A stretch of 6,691 nt of DNA from Nostoc cf. edaphicum LEGE 07299 (GCF_015207245.1 NZ_JADEXF010000189.1:1-6691); one strand, 5' to 3'. Shown: positions 1-6,240, numbered from the stretch's first letter. Translations and numbers: made by a program. Notes: generated from the letters alone by a model not told the origin.

Positions 1-754
1 GTTGATTACGAATTGCTTCTACTAATACCTTGGCTGATTCTTCAGTGCTATCGGCTTTTTCGTCATCTTCCGCTGCCATTGTGGAAGAATAAGGTAAACT
101 CATGCCCATCGCTTCAAAGGCCGAGGACATAGTATTGGCTGTGAACATCCCACCGCAAGAACCAGCACCAGGACAAGCGCGGCGTTCTACTTCCATCAGT
201 TCGGCGTCGTCAATTTTACCAGCACTGTATTCACCCACAGCCTCAAAAGAACTCACAACAGTCAAGTCACGGCTGTTGTAGTGTCCGGGTTTAATTGTCC
301 CACCGTAAACAAAGATAGCTGGGATATTCATCCGTGCCATTGCAATCATTGCCCCTGGCATATTTTTATCGCAGCCACCAATGGCAATCACGCCATCCAT
401 ACTTTGACCATTACAAACGGTTTCAATGGAGTCAGCAATCACTTCTCGTGACACTAGGGAATATTTCATTCCCTCAGTTCCCATCGAAATCCCATCACTA
501 ATAGTAATTGTGCCGAACATTTGCGGCATTGCCCCGGCTAGTTTAATTCCAGCTTCAGCTATGAGTGCTAGTTGATTAATCCCTATGTTACAGGGAGTGA
601 TGGTGCTGTAAGCATTAGCCACACCGACAATTGCTTTTTTAAAGTCTTCATCTTGAAAACCTACTGCACGCAGCATAGCCCGATTTGGCGATCGCTGTAC
701 CCCTTGTGTAACAACTTTACTTCTGAAATTCTCTGACGTTGTTTTTTCACTCAT
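1..754 (-). CDS. ilvD: Dihydroxy-acid dehydratase, N-terminal part (truncated by window edge)
   Basis: IlvD dehydrates 2,3-dihydroxy-isovalerate and 2,3-dihydroxy-3-methylvalerate to the 2-oxo acids, the third common step of valine, leucine and isoleucine synthesis, in the cytoplasm. I translated the minus strand from ATG at 754-752; 251 codons are present and the frame stays open to the window edge. The family proteins are about 560 residues, so about 45% is visible. Diagnostic motifs are TPCN with Cys55, SDGIS with Asp87, GGCDKNMPG (Cys128, Asp129, Lys130) and GAGSCGGM with Cys200. In the IlvD/Edd family the three cysteines hold the Fe-S cluster, and the Asp and Lys belong to the metal site. 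All are intact. The start is supported by GAGG at 766-763, 8 nt upstream, and by the typical start of the aligned region ([17 protein letters not shown]). A HIP1 octamer lies in codons at 688-695. Edd is the only close alternative, and the short N-terminus fits IlvD better. Confidence 0.96.
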   Translation of the reverse strand, partial: MSEKTTSENFRSKVVTQGVQRSPNRAMLRAVGFQDEDFKKAIVGVANAYSTITPCNIGINQLALIAEAGIKLAGAMPQMFGTITISDGISMGTEGMKYSLVSREVIADSIETVCNGQSMDGVIAIGGCDKNMPGAMIAMARMNIPAIFVYGGTIKPGHYNSRDLTVVSSFEAVGEYSAGKIDDAELMEVERRACPGAGSCGGMFTANTMSSAFEAMGMSLPYSSTMAAEDDEKADSTEESAKVLVEAIRNQ

Positions 755-943
755 TGCTCTGGCCTCAATCAAATCTCTGTACGAGTATGATATGTAGCCT
801 TTTTTGAGATGTCCAATATATATTTATCTAAAATTGATACTTATAAAATATCAAAAATATAAGACTACGAAATCTGCGCTACTTTATTGCTGTAGCTGAG
901 GAATTACATTTCAGCAGGACTTACACAAATGCATTCATATTAC
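755..943 (-). promoter_or_regulatory. ilvD leader with possible promoter and an inverted repeat
   Basis: This AT-rich stretch between the upstream stop codon (944-946) and the ilvD start has no open frame of note and probably carries the ilvD promoter. It contains the inverted repeat TTGATA (834-839) / TATCAA (849-854) with a 9-nt spacer. On the minus strand the 854-849 arm reads TTGATA, a fair -35 element, with a weak -10-like TAGATA at 830-825 after 18 nt. A better -10-like TATAAG lies inside the repeat (845-840) but lacks a good -35. The repeat could be an operator or chance in AT-rich DNA. I saw no NtcA-type GTA-N8-TAC site and no obvious attenuator or leader peptide. Confidence 0.35.
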
Positions 944-1117
944 TCACCTACAGAAATTATCAACCCTCAACTCGCGCCACACATCAGACGGTTGCCAGCC
1001 AGAGTTACCAACGGAGCGCAAAGGGCGATAGTGTTCCCAGATGTAGTCCGATTCGGATGCTTCGATGTACACAGGTAGATTTGGTTCAACCACCGATTCA
1101 GGAATATCTTGACTCTG
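944..1117 (-). pseudogene. 3' exon: C-terminal fragment of an unidentified protein cut by the intron
   Basis: Directly after the inferred intron 3' end the minus strand reads 57 sense codons to TGA at 946-944. It looks like real protein: tryptophan- and tyrosine-containing, acidic, with the stretch DYIWEHYRPLRSVGNSGW near the middle and QPSDVWREL near the end. The frame contains no ATG, and the next upstream in-frame stop (1159-1157) lies inside intron domain V/VI, so it cannot be an independent gene; it is the tail of an interrupted reading frame. It joins in phase 0 to the rnpA exon on the other side of the intron. It does not resemble RnpA, whose missing part should contain the basic RNR-type helix. 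I do not recognise the family. Either it is the remnant of a gene broken by rearrangement, or its 5' part lies elsewhere next to another intron copy. Confidence 0.6.
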
Positions 1118-1155
1118 GTTGAGTCGATGGGGGATATTATTCCCCGCACCTCTCA
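1118..1155 (-). ncRNA. Group II intron domain VI with branch-point adenosine
   Basis: The final intron hairpin. GAG (1154-1152) pairs with CUC (1123-1121), GGUG (1150-1147) with CAUC (1129-1126), and GGGG (1145-1142) with CCCC (1133-1130), leaving an AU-rich loop. A1124 is unpaired on the 3' side and is the expected branch-point nucleotide. The intron then ends CUCAAC, matching the AY 3'-terminal rule. Confidence 0.8.
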
Positions 1156-1159
1156 GTTA

Positions 1160-1193
1160 AATCTGGGCGTGCGATTTTCACCGCACCCAGCTT
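1160..1193 (-). ncRNA. Group II intron domain V (catalytic hairpin)
   Basis: The most conserved intron piece: a 34-nt hairpin with the AGC catalytic triad at 1192-1190, upper stem GCGG/UCGC closed by a U-A pair over a GAAA loop (1179-1176), and a two-base bulge near 1170-1169. The lower stem pairs 1190-1186 with 1167-1163. The triad G (1191), which normally forms a G-U wobble, faces A1162. Alternatively A1162 bulges and G1191 pairs with U1161, extending the hairpin to 1159. Confidence 0.88.
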
Positions 1194-1202
1194 CCGATGT
1201 TC

Positions 1203-2747
1203 TCAGCTTGCGCTTTTGCTCATGTGTTTGTAATCGTGGCAACTCTCGTGAATTGCTTCAAGATTATTTTTCTTCCAGTTGGCGTGATTTTCGTCGATGT
1301 GATGCAGGTGAACCCGTTCCTCATCAATGAATTTCAGACCGCAGGAGGCACATCTATGGTTTTGCTTTTTAAGAGCAATAGAGGTTCCGCCGTCGTAGAG
1401 CTTGCTTTTGCGTTCGCTCCAGTAGGCTGTATCTCCGTCATAGGGGGATTTTGTTCCTTTAACCATGACGTGTTTATTCTCGGAGTGAGGGACTTTTGGG
1501 AATCCTTTGTCTAGTAATTTCTTGCTAGAGTAGCGGTTTTGTTTGGTTTCCCTGTTAAATACCGTGTAAGCTCTTTTTTGGATGAGGTGTAACGAGTTTT
1601 TTGACCCGTCCATCTTGCAGAACTTATGGTAATTTCTCCAACCTCTAACTACTGGGGCTAATTTCATAGCCTTTGTGGTAGCACCATAATTCGAGTTGTT
1701 GACGATGTGTTTTACTTTCTTACGGAACGCTTTGAAGTTGTCCACTGAGGGAGTGCTTTTGAGCTTTCCGTTTTTCTGGACTTTAAAGTGCCAGCCGAGG
1801 AAATCAAACCCGTCTGTCGCGGCGGTAACTTTGGTTTTCTTTTGGCTTACATTCATTCCGCGTTGGCGGAGGAACTCGCTGATTCTTTCAAGTATCTCTG
1901 TCGCATCGTCTTCGGGTCGGAGTATAATAACCATGTCGTCCGCGTATCGGACTGATGTCTCTCTACAGTTTGTCCATTTATCCCTGTATCTGTGGATACT
2001 CTCAATCCCGTTTAGTGCGATATTTGCTAATAGTGGGCTGACCACTCCCCCTTGAGGTGTTCCCTGTTCGGGGAATTCTGGGTTAACCCCTGCCTTGAGG
2101 CATCGGAAAATTCCGAGTTTTAAGCCTTTAGGGGCGATGAGTTCGTCCATTATTGCTGAGTGGTTAATCCTATCGAAGCATTTTTCGATATCGAGTTCTA
2201 TAACTCGTTTCTCTATTCCATTACTAGCAGAACGGAGGTTATCAAAGATGTACTTTTGTGCATCGTGGGTAGAGCGCCCAGTTCTGAACCCGTAACTCCT
2301 AGCGTGGAATGTGGCTTCGTGCGCTGCTTCTAGTGCATATTTTGCGAGGCATTGCCAAGCTCTATCCGCGATGGTTGGTATTTTAAGCATTCGGGTGGTT
2401 CCGTCCTTTTTAGGGATGGGTATTTCTCGTAAGCCTTGATGTTTCCAATTTCCGCTATTAACTCTTAACCGTTCTTCTAGATAGAAGCGTTCGCTAAAGG
2501 TTAGGGATTTTTTGCCATCAATACCAGCCGTCTTTTTACCAGCATTTAGCTGAGATACAAGTCTAATTGCAAGAAATCGAGCCGAGGTAGATTTAAGAAT
2601 GAGCTTTTGGAGTGACCTTGCTTTCCGCTTGTCTCCAACTTGAACAGCTTTGTACACTCGCTTTTGAAGGCGGAAAAGGGTACGGCGGAATTTCTTCCAC
2701 GGTAAGGCTCTCCAAGATTCACTAGTTTTTAAACTGTGTCTAATCAT
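1203..2747 (-). CDS. Group II intron-encoded reverse transcriptase/maturase with HNH endonuclease domain
   Basis: This 514-residue protein helps its intron RNA fold and splice, then copies it into DNA at new sites (retrohoming). In order: a basic N-terminal RT-associated region (about 10-95, with SARFLAIRLVSQLNAGKKTAGIDG); RT core (about 100-320) with first catalytic aspartate in LDIEKCFDRI (Asp186), QGTPQGGVVSPLLANI (228-243), and the active site YADD (268-271); FDFLGWHF (314-321); maturase domain X (about 335-415, with APVVRGWRNYHKFCK); and a C-terminal HNH nuclease (about 464-508) with CASCG, the HLHHID core (480-485), NNLEAIHESCH (494-504) and His508. All catalytic residues are present and there is no internal stop, so the protein appears intact. 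The ATG is preceded by AGAAGAG (2757-2751), a weak ribosome site. The stop codon lies 9 nt before domain V. Retrons and DGR enzymes lack the maturase and HNH parts. Confidence 0.97.
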   Translation of the reverse strand: MIRHSLKTSESWRALPWKKFRRTLFRLQKRVYKAVQVGDKRKARSLQKLILKSTSARFLAIRLVSQLNAGKKTAGIDGKKSLTFSERFYLEERLRVNSGNWKHQGLREIPIPKKDGTTRMLKIPTIADRAWQCLAKYALEAAHEATFHARSYGFRTGRSTHDAQKYIFDNLRSASNGIEKRVIELDIEKCFDRINHSAIMDELIAPKGLKLGIFRCLKAGVNPEFPEQGTPQGGVVSPLLANIALNGIESIHRYRDKWTNCRETSVRYADDMVIILRPEDDATEILERISEFLRQRGMNVSQKKTKVTAATDGFDFLGWHFKVQKNGKLKSTPSVDNFKAFRKKVKHIVNNSNYGATTKAMKLAPVVRGWRNYHKFCKMDGSKNSLHLIQKRAYTVFNRETKQNRYSSKKLLDKGFPKVPHSENKHVMVKGTKSPYDGDTAYWSERKSKLYDGGTSIALKKQNHRCASCGLKFIDEERVHLHHIDENHANWKKNNLEAIHESCHDYKHMSKSAS

Positions 2748-2962
2748 TTTCTCTTCTAGAGTTTGTGCATTCTGAACACCTCAGACCAATTACGGTCTGT
2801 CCTACCCGAATTGTGGGGATTCCTCCGCTCGTCTGGGCTACTTGGGGAACGAAAAGCCCCTAGACCCACAACTCGTTTTTATTCGTTCCCTCGGAGAGAT
2901 TGATTGTTCCTTTAGATGTAACCAATTCGACTACTGGATTCCCTAGACTCTTGCCGTTAATT

Positions 2963-3031
2963 GCCCTAAGGTTTCGGCGGGAATAATCTCCAGTGGGGTC
3001 AGGGGTTTTACGTTGCGCCCTTGCCCTTGAG
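2963..3031 (-). other. Candidate exon-binding sites EBS2 and EBS1 in intron domain I
   Basis: Reading the minus strand, CUCAA at 3031-3027 (intron nt 280-284) can pair with UUGAG at 3322-3318 in the rnpA exon (IBS2). UAGGGC at 2968-2963 (intron nt 343-348) can pair with the last six exon bases GCCUUA at 3316-3311 (IBS1), with one G-U wobble. Order, spacing of about 60 nt and distance from the 5' end fit other group II introns. The short matches could be chance, and no covariance support is available here. Confidence 0.5.
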
Positions 3032-3310
3032 TGAGTCGCTTTTTTAGGTTCTGTTTCATCATGGGAACTCCCTGTTAGCGCCAGTGTCAGCCCGCAACGG
3101 CTGTCTGATTGCGCCCTGTTCCCAGCTTCACTCTACAAGAATCGAGCTTGTTCGGTGTGGGCAGGTAAGGAGTCAATTCTGAGTCTGAATGGCAAGGCTT
3201 ACACTTGCATCTGACCGAGAGTTCAGCCCTTTGGTGACAGTAATCTGCTGTCGGGCTGGTTTAGTTATGTACGGACTGATTACCGTGATTCACTAAACAA
3301 CGAATCGCAC

Positions 3311-3415
3311 TAAGGCTCTCAATGTTAAATAAGAGCCATGACGCCGAATTCCTTCTCGGAAAACTGCCTGGAAATCCTTTCGGGATTTTAGCCGATTTGT
3401 TTTGGGCAAAGCCAC
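3311..3415 (-). pseudogene. rnpA: RNase P protein component, 5' exon only (35 codons, cut by group II intron)
   Basis: RnpA is the small basic protein that, with RNase P RNA, trims the 5' leaders of pre-tRNAs. The minus strand starting at GTG (3415-3413) reads LPKTNRLKSRKDFQAVF, then REGIRRHGSYLTLRAL, matching the N-terminus of cyanobacterial RnpA. It lies 25 nt downstream of the rpmH stop codon, the conserved rpmH-rnpA arrangement. A weak AAAAGAG (3427-3421) precedes the GTG. After 35 complete codons the intron begins (GTGCG at 3310). The remaining 80-100 residues, including the conserved RNR-type RNA-binding helix, are not on the other side of the intron. As it stands this locus cannot make a functional RnpA by cis-splicing. 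It is labelled a pseudogene for lack of a better type; it may be the first part of a split gene. Confidence 0.85.
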
Positions 3416-3440
3416 AGATGCTCTTTTAGCTTGATATGCC

Positions 3441-3575
3441 CTAAACAGCCAGACGGTGACGGCCTTTTTTTCTTCTGGCGCTAATCACGTTTCTGCCGTC
3501 TGGTGTCCGCATCCTGGCGCGAAAACCAGAAGTTCTTTTTCTCTTACGGCTAGTACCGCCCAGTGTTCTTTTCAT
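3441..3575 (-). CDS. rpmH: 50S ribosomal protein L34
   Basis: A 44-residue, strongly basic protein of the large ribosomal subunit that sits against 23S rRNA. It begins [19 protein letters not shown] and ends [18 protein letters not shown], the near-invariant L34 sequence at full length. A strong ribosome site, AGAGGAG within 3591-3579, precedes the ATG at 3575. The stop TAG is at 3443-3441. It is followed by rnpA, as in most bacteria, so the two are normally one operon; here the transcript would run on into the group II intron. No part is missing, so this gene should be functional even if rnpA is not. Confidence 0.97.
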   Translation of the reverse strand: MKRTLGGTSRKRKRTSGFRARMRTPDGRNVISARRKKGRHRLAV

Positions 3576-3634
3576 ACTCTTCTCCTCTTAGGTGATTTTT
3601 ATAAAAACTCACAATCTCCAATTTTATCACTTTG

Positions 3635-3681
3635 TTAGGGAATTGGGAATCGCCGATTGGTTATATCCCTACTCCCTATTG
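3635..3681 (-). repeat. Imperfect inverted repeat between the DUF2808 gene and rpmH
   Basis: Plus-strand AGGGAATTGGGAAT near 3637-3650 is the approximate inverse of ATCCCTACTCCCT near 3666-3678, separated by about 15 nt. It lies immediately after the DUF2808 stop codon and about 60 nt before the rpmH start. It could be a weak terminator or a degenerate short tandem repeat of the GGGA/TCCC type seen in filamentous cyanobacteria. There is no clear T-run, so the terminator role is doubtful. The rpmH promoter is presumably in the AT-rich 3576-3635 stretch, but I cannot place it. Confidence 0.3.
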
Positions 3682-4194
3682 TTAACTAATGCTCAAAATC
3701 CATGTTCCCATGTAGCGCAGTAGCGGCACATCCCCAGGGGAGAGTACTTGACAGTTAAAATAATACATTCCACCAAAGGAGGGGTTTTTTACGTTAGATA
3801 AGACTACCTCGACTGCGCTACCTGCTGGCACTGGCTCTTGAGGAAAAATATTAATCAGTTTACCTTCTTTGTCCCACTTCACCTCAGAAAGCGGAACTGC
3901 TTTACCTTTGACTTTTACTTGAATTTTTTTCTGGTCAAAAGTTCCTTTGTAATAATCAGGGTAGGTAATGGCAAATTGACCAACTGCCAATTTCATTCTT
4001 TTGGCTGGAATCTTCAATATGTATCGATCCCAACCATTAGCTTGTCCACCAAAATCTAACCGGAATGGTAGCTGATTTTCTTGTTTGACGCCGCTAAACA
4101 GCGTAAATCCAGGTAAGCTTTGTGCCAAAGTCAAGGCTGGTAATCCAGTAACCAAAAAGCTAGTCACGGCGAAAGCAGAAAGTAAACGTCGCAT
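3682..4194 (-). CDS. DUF2808 family secreted protein, function unknown
   Basis: A 170-residue protein of the cyanobacterial DUF2808 family; no biochemical role is established that I know of. It starts MRRLLSAFAVTSFLVTGLPA, a typical signal peptide (basic start, hydrophobic core, likely cleavage after TLA around residue 24), so the mature part is probably periplasmic or outer-membrane associated. Family-like segments include LDFGGQANGWDRYILKIPAK (47-66), QFAITYPDYYKGTF (73-86), VEVVLSNVKNPSFGGMYYF (128-146) and the C-terminal LLRYMGTWILSIS. The mature region looks like an all-beta domain. A good ribosome site, AGAGGAAG, stands about 9 nt before the ATG at 4194. It precedes rpmH on the same strand with a gap of about 106 nt holding an inverted repeat, so co-transcription is uncertain. 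Confidence 0.88.
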   Translation of the reverse strand: MRRLLSAFAVTSFLVTGLPALTLAQSLPGFTLFSGVKQENQLPFRLDFGGQANGWDRYILKIPAKRMKLAVGQFAITYPDYYKGTFDQKKIQVKVKGKAVPLSEVKWDKEGKLINIFPQEPVPAGSAVEVVLSNVKNPSFGGMYYFNCQVLSPGDVPLLRYMGTWILSIS

Positions 4195-4961
4195 AATTGG
4201 GCTTCCTCTACGAAAATATAAATCTGTTATCTAAAATAACTGTGTGCTAGTATTCTTTACTAAACTTTACTACTGGCTTCCTGACAATGGACGTTTAATT
4301 TCCAAAAAAAGTGTCATTCTATCTGAATTTTAGGCAGCCGTATAATTACTTAGTGTTAAAACGAGCGCATAGCAGATTTGCTTCATTACCCTTATATAGC
4401 CCTGATTTGATTACTAAGTTAGGTCAAATCTGAACTAGATATAAACACAGTTAGGGGTTGGATTGTGTTTCTAAATATGTATAAGTGTATCTAAATTTGA
4501 GAATTTTGTTATAAAAATTGAGGTATGCCATCAGCGATCGCCAGTTAAGTTGGGCTAAATTGATTAAAATAAGTTGGATTGGAATCGAAGTCGTAATCAT
4601 TAAAATTTGATTGGGAAATTATCAAGCTTTCAAAATTCGGTCAATATTACTCTATAAGAAAGGAATACCAAAATTTCTCAATCCCGAAAACAAGCTAAAG
4701 ATAAAGATGCAAAATTTGGGAATCAATTTAGGATGTGCAATACGTAACCCTGTTTGCAACTATCTGAAAATATGACATCTGCGAGCGGCAAAGTGAGGCT
4801 TTGGCTGGAGAGCTAAGAGTGGGAGAGGAAAGATTCAAAGTTCAATCTACAAGTAAAATTCATGGCTGATGTTCCTGCCTAAGTACTATGAGTGCGGGAC
4901 ACGCATCATCTGGACAATCGCTTACTTGGCAGAGATTAAGTATTTATCTTCAGGAGATTTC
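4195..4961. other. Gene-free AT-rich region between divergent DUF2808 and pntAA genes
   Basis: About 770 nt without a convincing gene on either strand. It should hold two divergent promoters. Visible elements: the minus-strand repeat TAGTA/TACTA around 4245-4260 upstream of the DUF2808 gene, a HIP1 octamer at 4534-4541, and a plus-strand -10-like TATAAG near 4653-4658, without a good -35, which could belong to pntAA. An in-frame ATG at 4869 upstream of pntAA has no ribosome site. I see no tRNA, terminator or recognisable riboswitch; the length leaves room for an unannotated small RNA, but I cannot support one. Confidence 0.4.
4952..4956 (+). promoter_or_regulatory. Ribosome binding site fixing the pntAA start
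   Basis: AGGAG at 4952-4956, 5 nt before ATG at 4962. It decides for this start over the in-frame ATG at 4869, which would add 31 residues unlike the family and has no ribosome site. Confidence 0.85.
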
Positions 4962-6134
4962 ATGAGAATAGCAGTTGCTAAAGAAATTGAAGTTTGTGAA
5001 CGTCGTGTGGCATTAATTCCTGACACAGTTGCCCGATTGGTAAAACAAGGTTTGGAAGTGTGGGTAGAAGCAGGTGCAGGAGAGCGATCGTTTTTTAGCG
5101 ATCCTGACTATGAAGCAGCAGGAGCCATAATAATCAGCGATACTGCCAAATTATGGGGCGAAACAGATATTCTGCTGAAAGTCAGTCCACCGCAAGAACG
5201 AGAAGATGGACGTTCAGAAATTGATTTGTTAAAGGAAGGGGCTGTTTTAGTCAGTTTCCTCAATCCTTTAGGAAATCCTGTTGTAGCGCAGCAACTGGCT
5301 AATCGGAAAGTCACAGCCTTGAGTATGGAGATGATTCCCCGTACCACCAGGGCGCAAAGTATGGATGCTTTGTCCTCGCAAGCTTCATTAGCAGGTTACA
5401 AAGCAGTATTAATTGCCGCTGCGGCATTACCGAAATACTTCCCGATGTTAACCACAGCCGCAGGTACGATCGCTCCAGCCAAAGTATTTATTATGGGCGC
5501 TGGTGTCGCTGGATTGCAAGCGATCGCTACCGCCAGACGCTTGGGAGCAGTGGTAGAAGCCTTTGATATTCGTCCCGCCGTCAAAGAAGAAGTGCAAAGC
5601 TTAGGGGCAAAATTTGTTGAAGTCAAATTAGACGAAGAAACCGTCGCAGCTGGCGGTTACGCCAAGGAAATTTCTGAGGCTAGCAAACAACGCACCCAAG
5701 AAGTTGTCGCCGAACACATTAAGAATTCTGATGTTGTAATTACCACTGCTCAAGTGCCTGGGAGACAAGCACCACGGCTCGTTACAGAAGAAATGGTGGC
5801 GCAAATGAAACCAGGTTCAGTGATTGTGGATTTGGCTGCTGAACAGGGTGGTAACTGCGCCTGCACAGAACCAGGTAAAGATATTGTATGGAACGGCGTG
5901 ACAATTATTGGCCCTATCAATCTTCCATCATCGATGCCAATTCACGCCAGCCAATTGTATGCCAAGAACGTAACATCGTTGATGCAATTGCTAATTAAAG
6001 ACAAAGCTTTACAGGTGGACTTTAGCGACGACATCGTTGATGCTGCTTGCGTTACCCATGCAGGTGAAATTCGCAATCAACGAGTGCGGGATGCTCTACA
6101 AGCATCGAATACTCAACAACCAGCGGTTAATTAG
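4962..6134 (+). CDS. pntAA: NAD(P) transhydrogenase subunit alpha part 1 (NAD-binding domain I)
   Basis: The soluble NAD(H)-binding subunit of proton-translocating transhydrogenase, which uses the proton gradient to drive hydride transfer from NADH to NADP+. With the ATG at 4962 it has 390 residues and begins MRIAVAKEIEVCERRVALIP, as expected for the AlaDH/PNT N-terminal domain. Other motifs are PRTTRAQSMDALSSQASLAG (126-145), with the Arg, Gln, Asp and Ser known from the domain I active site; the Rossmann loop GAGVAG (179-184); and FDIRP with Asp202, the acidic residue that favours NAD over NADP. The C-terminal half has VPGRQAPRLVTEEMV and GVTIIGPINLPSSMP. The protein ends without membrane segments: this is the split form, as in Rhodospirillum rubrum and cyanobacteria, with the membrane part encoded by the next gene. 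AlaDH is the alternative family, but the downstream genes settle it. Confidence 0.96.
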   Translation: MRIAVAKEIEVCERRVALIPDTVARLVKQGLEVWVEAGAGERSFFSDPDYEAAGAIIISDTAKLWGETDILLKVSPPQEREDGRSEIDLLKEGAVLVSFLNPLGNPVVAQQLANRKVTALSMEMIPRTTRAQSMDALSSQASLAGYKAVLIAAAALPKYFPMLTTAAGTIAPAKVFIMGAGVAGLQAIATARRLGAVVEAFDIRPAVKEEVQSLGAKFVEVKLDEETVAAGGYAKEISEASKQRTQEVVAEHIKNSDVVITTAQVPGRQAPRLVTEEMVAQMKPGSVIVDLAAEQGGNCACTEPGKDIVWNGVTIIGPINLPSSMPIHASQLYAKNVTSLMQLLIKDKALQVDFSDDIVDAACVTHAGEIRNQRVRDALQASNTQQPAVN

Positions 6135-6135
6135 G

Positions 6136-6209
6136 GATATGAGGGAGCAGGGGAAGTAAGGGGAGATAAGGGAGAAGAACCAATGCCCAATGCCCAATGC
6201 CCAATGCCC
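6136..6209 (+). repeat. Purine-rich low-complexity tract and four heptanucleotide repeats between pntAA and pntAB
   Basis: Just after the pntAA stop codon comes a purine-rich stretch (6136-6179) with imperfect repeats of the GGGGA-NNTAA type, then four perfect copies of CAATGCC at 6181-6208. Short tandem repeats of 7 bp (STRR type) are well known in heterocyst-forming cyanobacteria. It lies in the operon spacer, before the pntAB ribosome site. Confidence 0.85.
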
Positions 6210-6240
6210 TATTCCCACTTACAAAAGGAGTTTTGATTTC

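Larger units (their letters stand above)
1118..3310 (-). mobile_element. Group II intron with RT/maturase/HNH protein, inserted in rnpA
   Basis: A self-splicing ribozyme and retroelement of about 2193 nt. The 5' end is GTGCG at 3310-3306 (canonical GUGYG), followed by an imperfect stem, GATTC (3306-3302) with GAATC, as expected at the start of domain I. The 563 nt before the protein start would hold domains I-III, a normal size. The protein gene fills domain IV. Domain V is at 1193-1160, and domain VI with an unpaired adenosine at 1124 runs to the 3' end AC (1119-1118), putting that adenosine 7 nt from the end counting itself. It reads in the same direction as rpmH-rnpA, so it would be co-transcribed and could splice. 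The HNH-type protein and sequence style fit the chloroplast-like (CL) introns common in filamentous cyanobacteria; that lineage call is inference. Ends are inferred from motifs; the 5' end is firm, and the 3' end could be off by a few bases. Confidence 0.93.

Noticed and set aside
967..1149. Minus-strand 60-codon open frame starting inside intron domain VI
   Set aside because: It starts within the ribozyme 3' end and reads the exon in a different frame from the protein-like one (1117-944).
1109..2295. Plus-strand open frames at 1109-1330, 1197-1514, 1696-2055 and 2095-2295
   Set aside because: They lie antisense to the intron and its protein gene, lack ribosome sites and give low-complexity, non-family-like translations.
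1203..2747. Retron, DGR or CRISPR-associated reverse transcriptase
   Set aside because: The protein has maturase domain X and an HNH domain, and is enclosed by group II domain I start, domain V and domain VI; no msr/msd, variable repeat or cas gene is present.
3456..3638. Plus-strand open frame opposite rpmH
   Set aside because: It is the antisense of L34, which is certain on the minus strand.
3838..4059. Plus-strand open frame opposite the DUF2808 gene
   Set aside because: It is an antisense shadow without a ribosome site; the minus-strand frame has a signal peptide and family motifs.
4869..4961. Longer pntAA starting at ATG 4869
   Set aside because: No ribosome site, and the added 31 residues do not fit the family; AGGAG precedes ATG 4962.
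5108..5626. Minus-strand open frames within pntAA
   Set aside because: Antisense shadows of a gene with complete domain motifs on the plus strand.
6181..6208. CRISPR-like array
   Set aside because: Copies are 7 bp and directly adjacent, without spacers; it is a simple tandem repeat.
6190..6240. Longer pntAB starting at ATG 6190
   Set aside because: The start is inside the heptanucleotide repeat, and AGGAG at 6226-6230 clearly serves ATG 6241.
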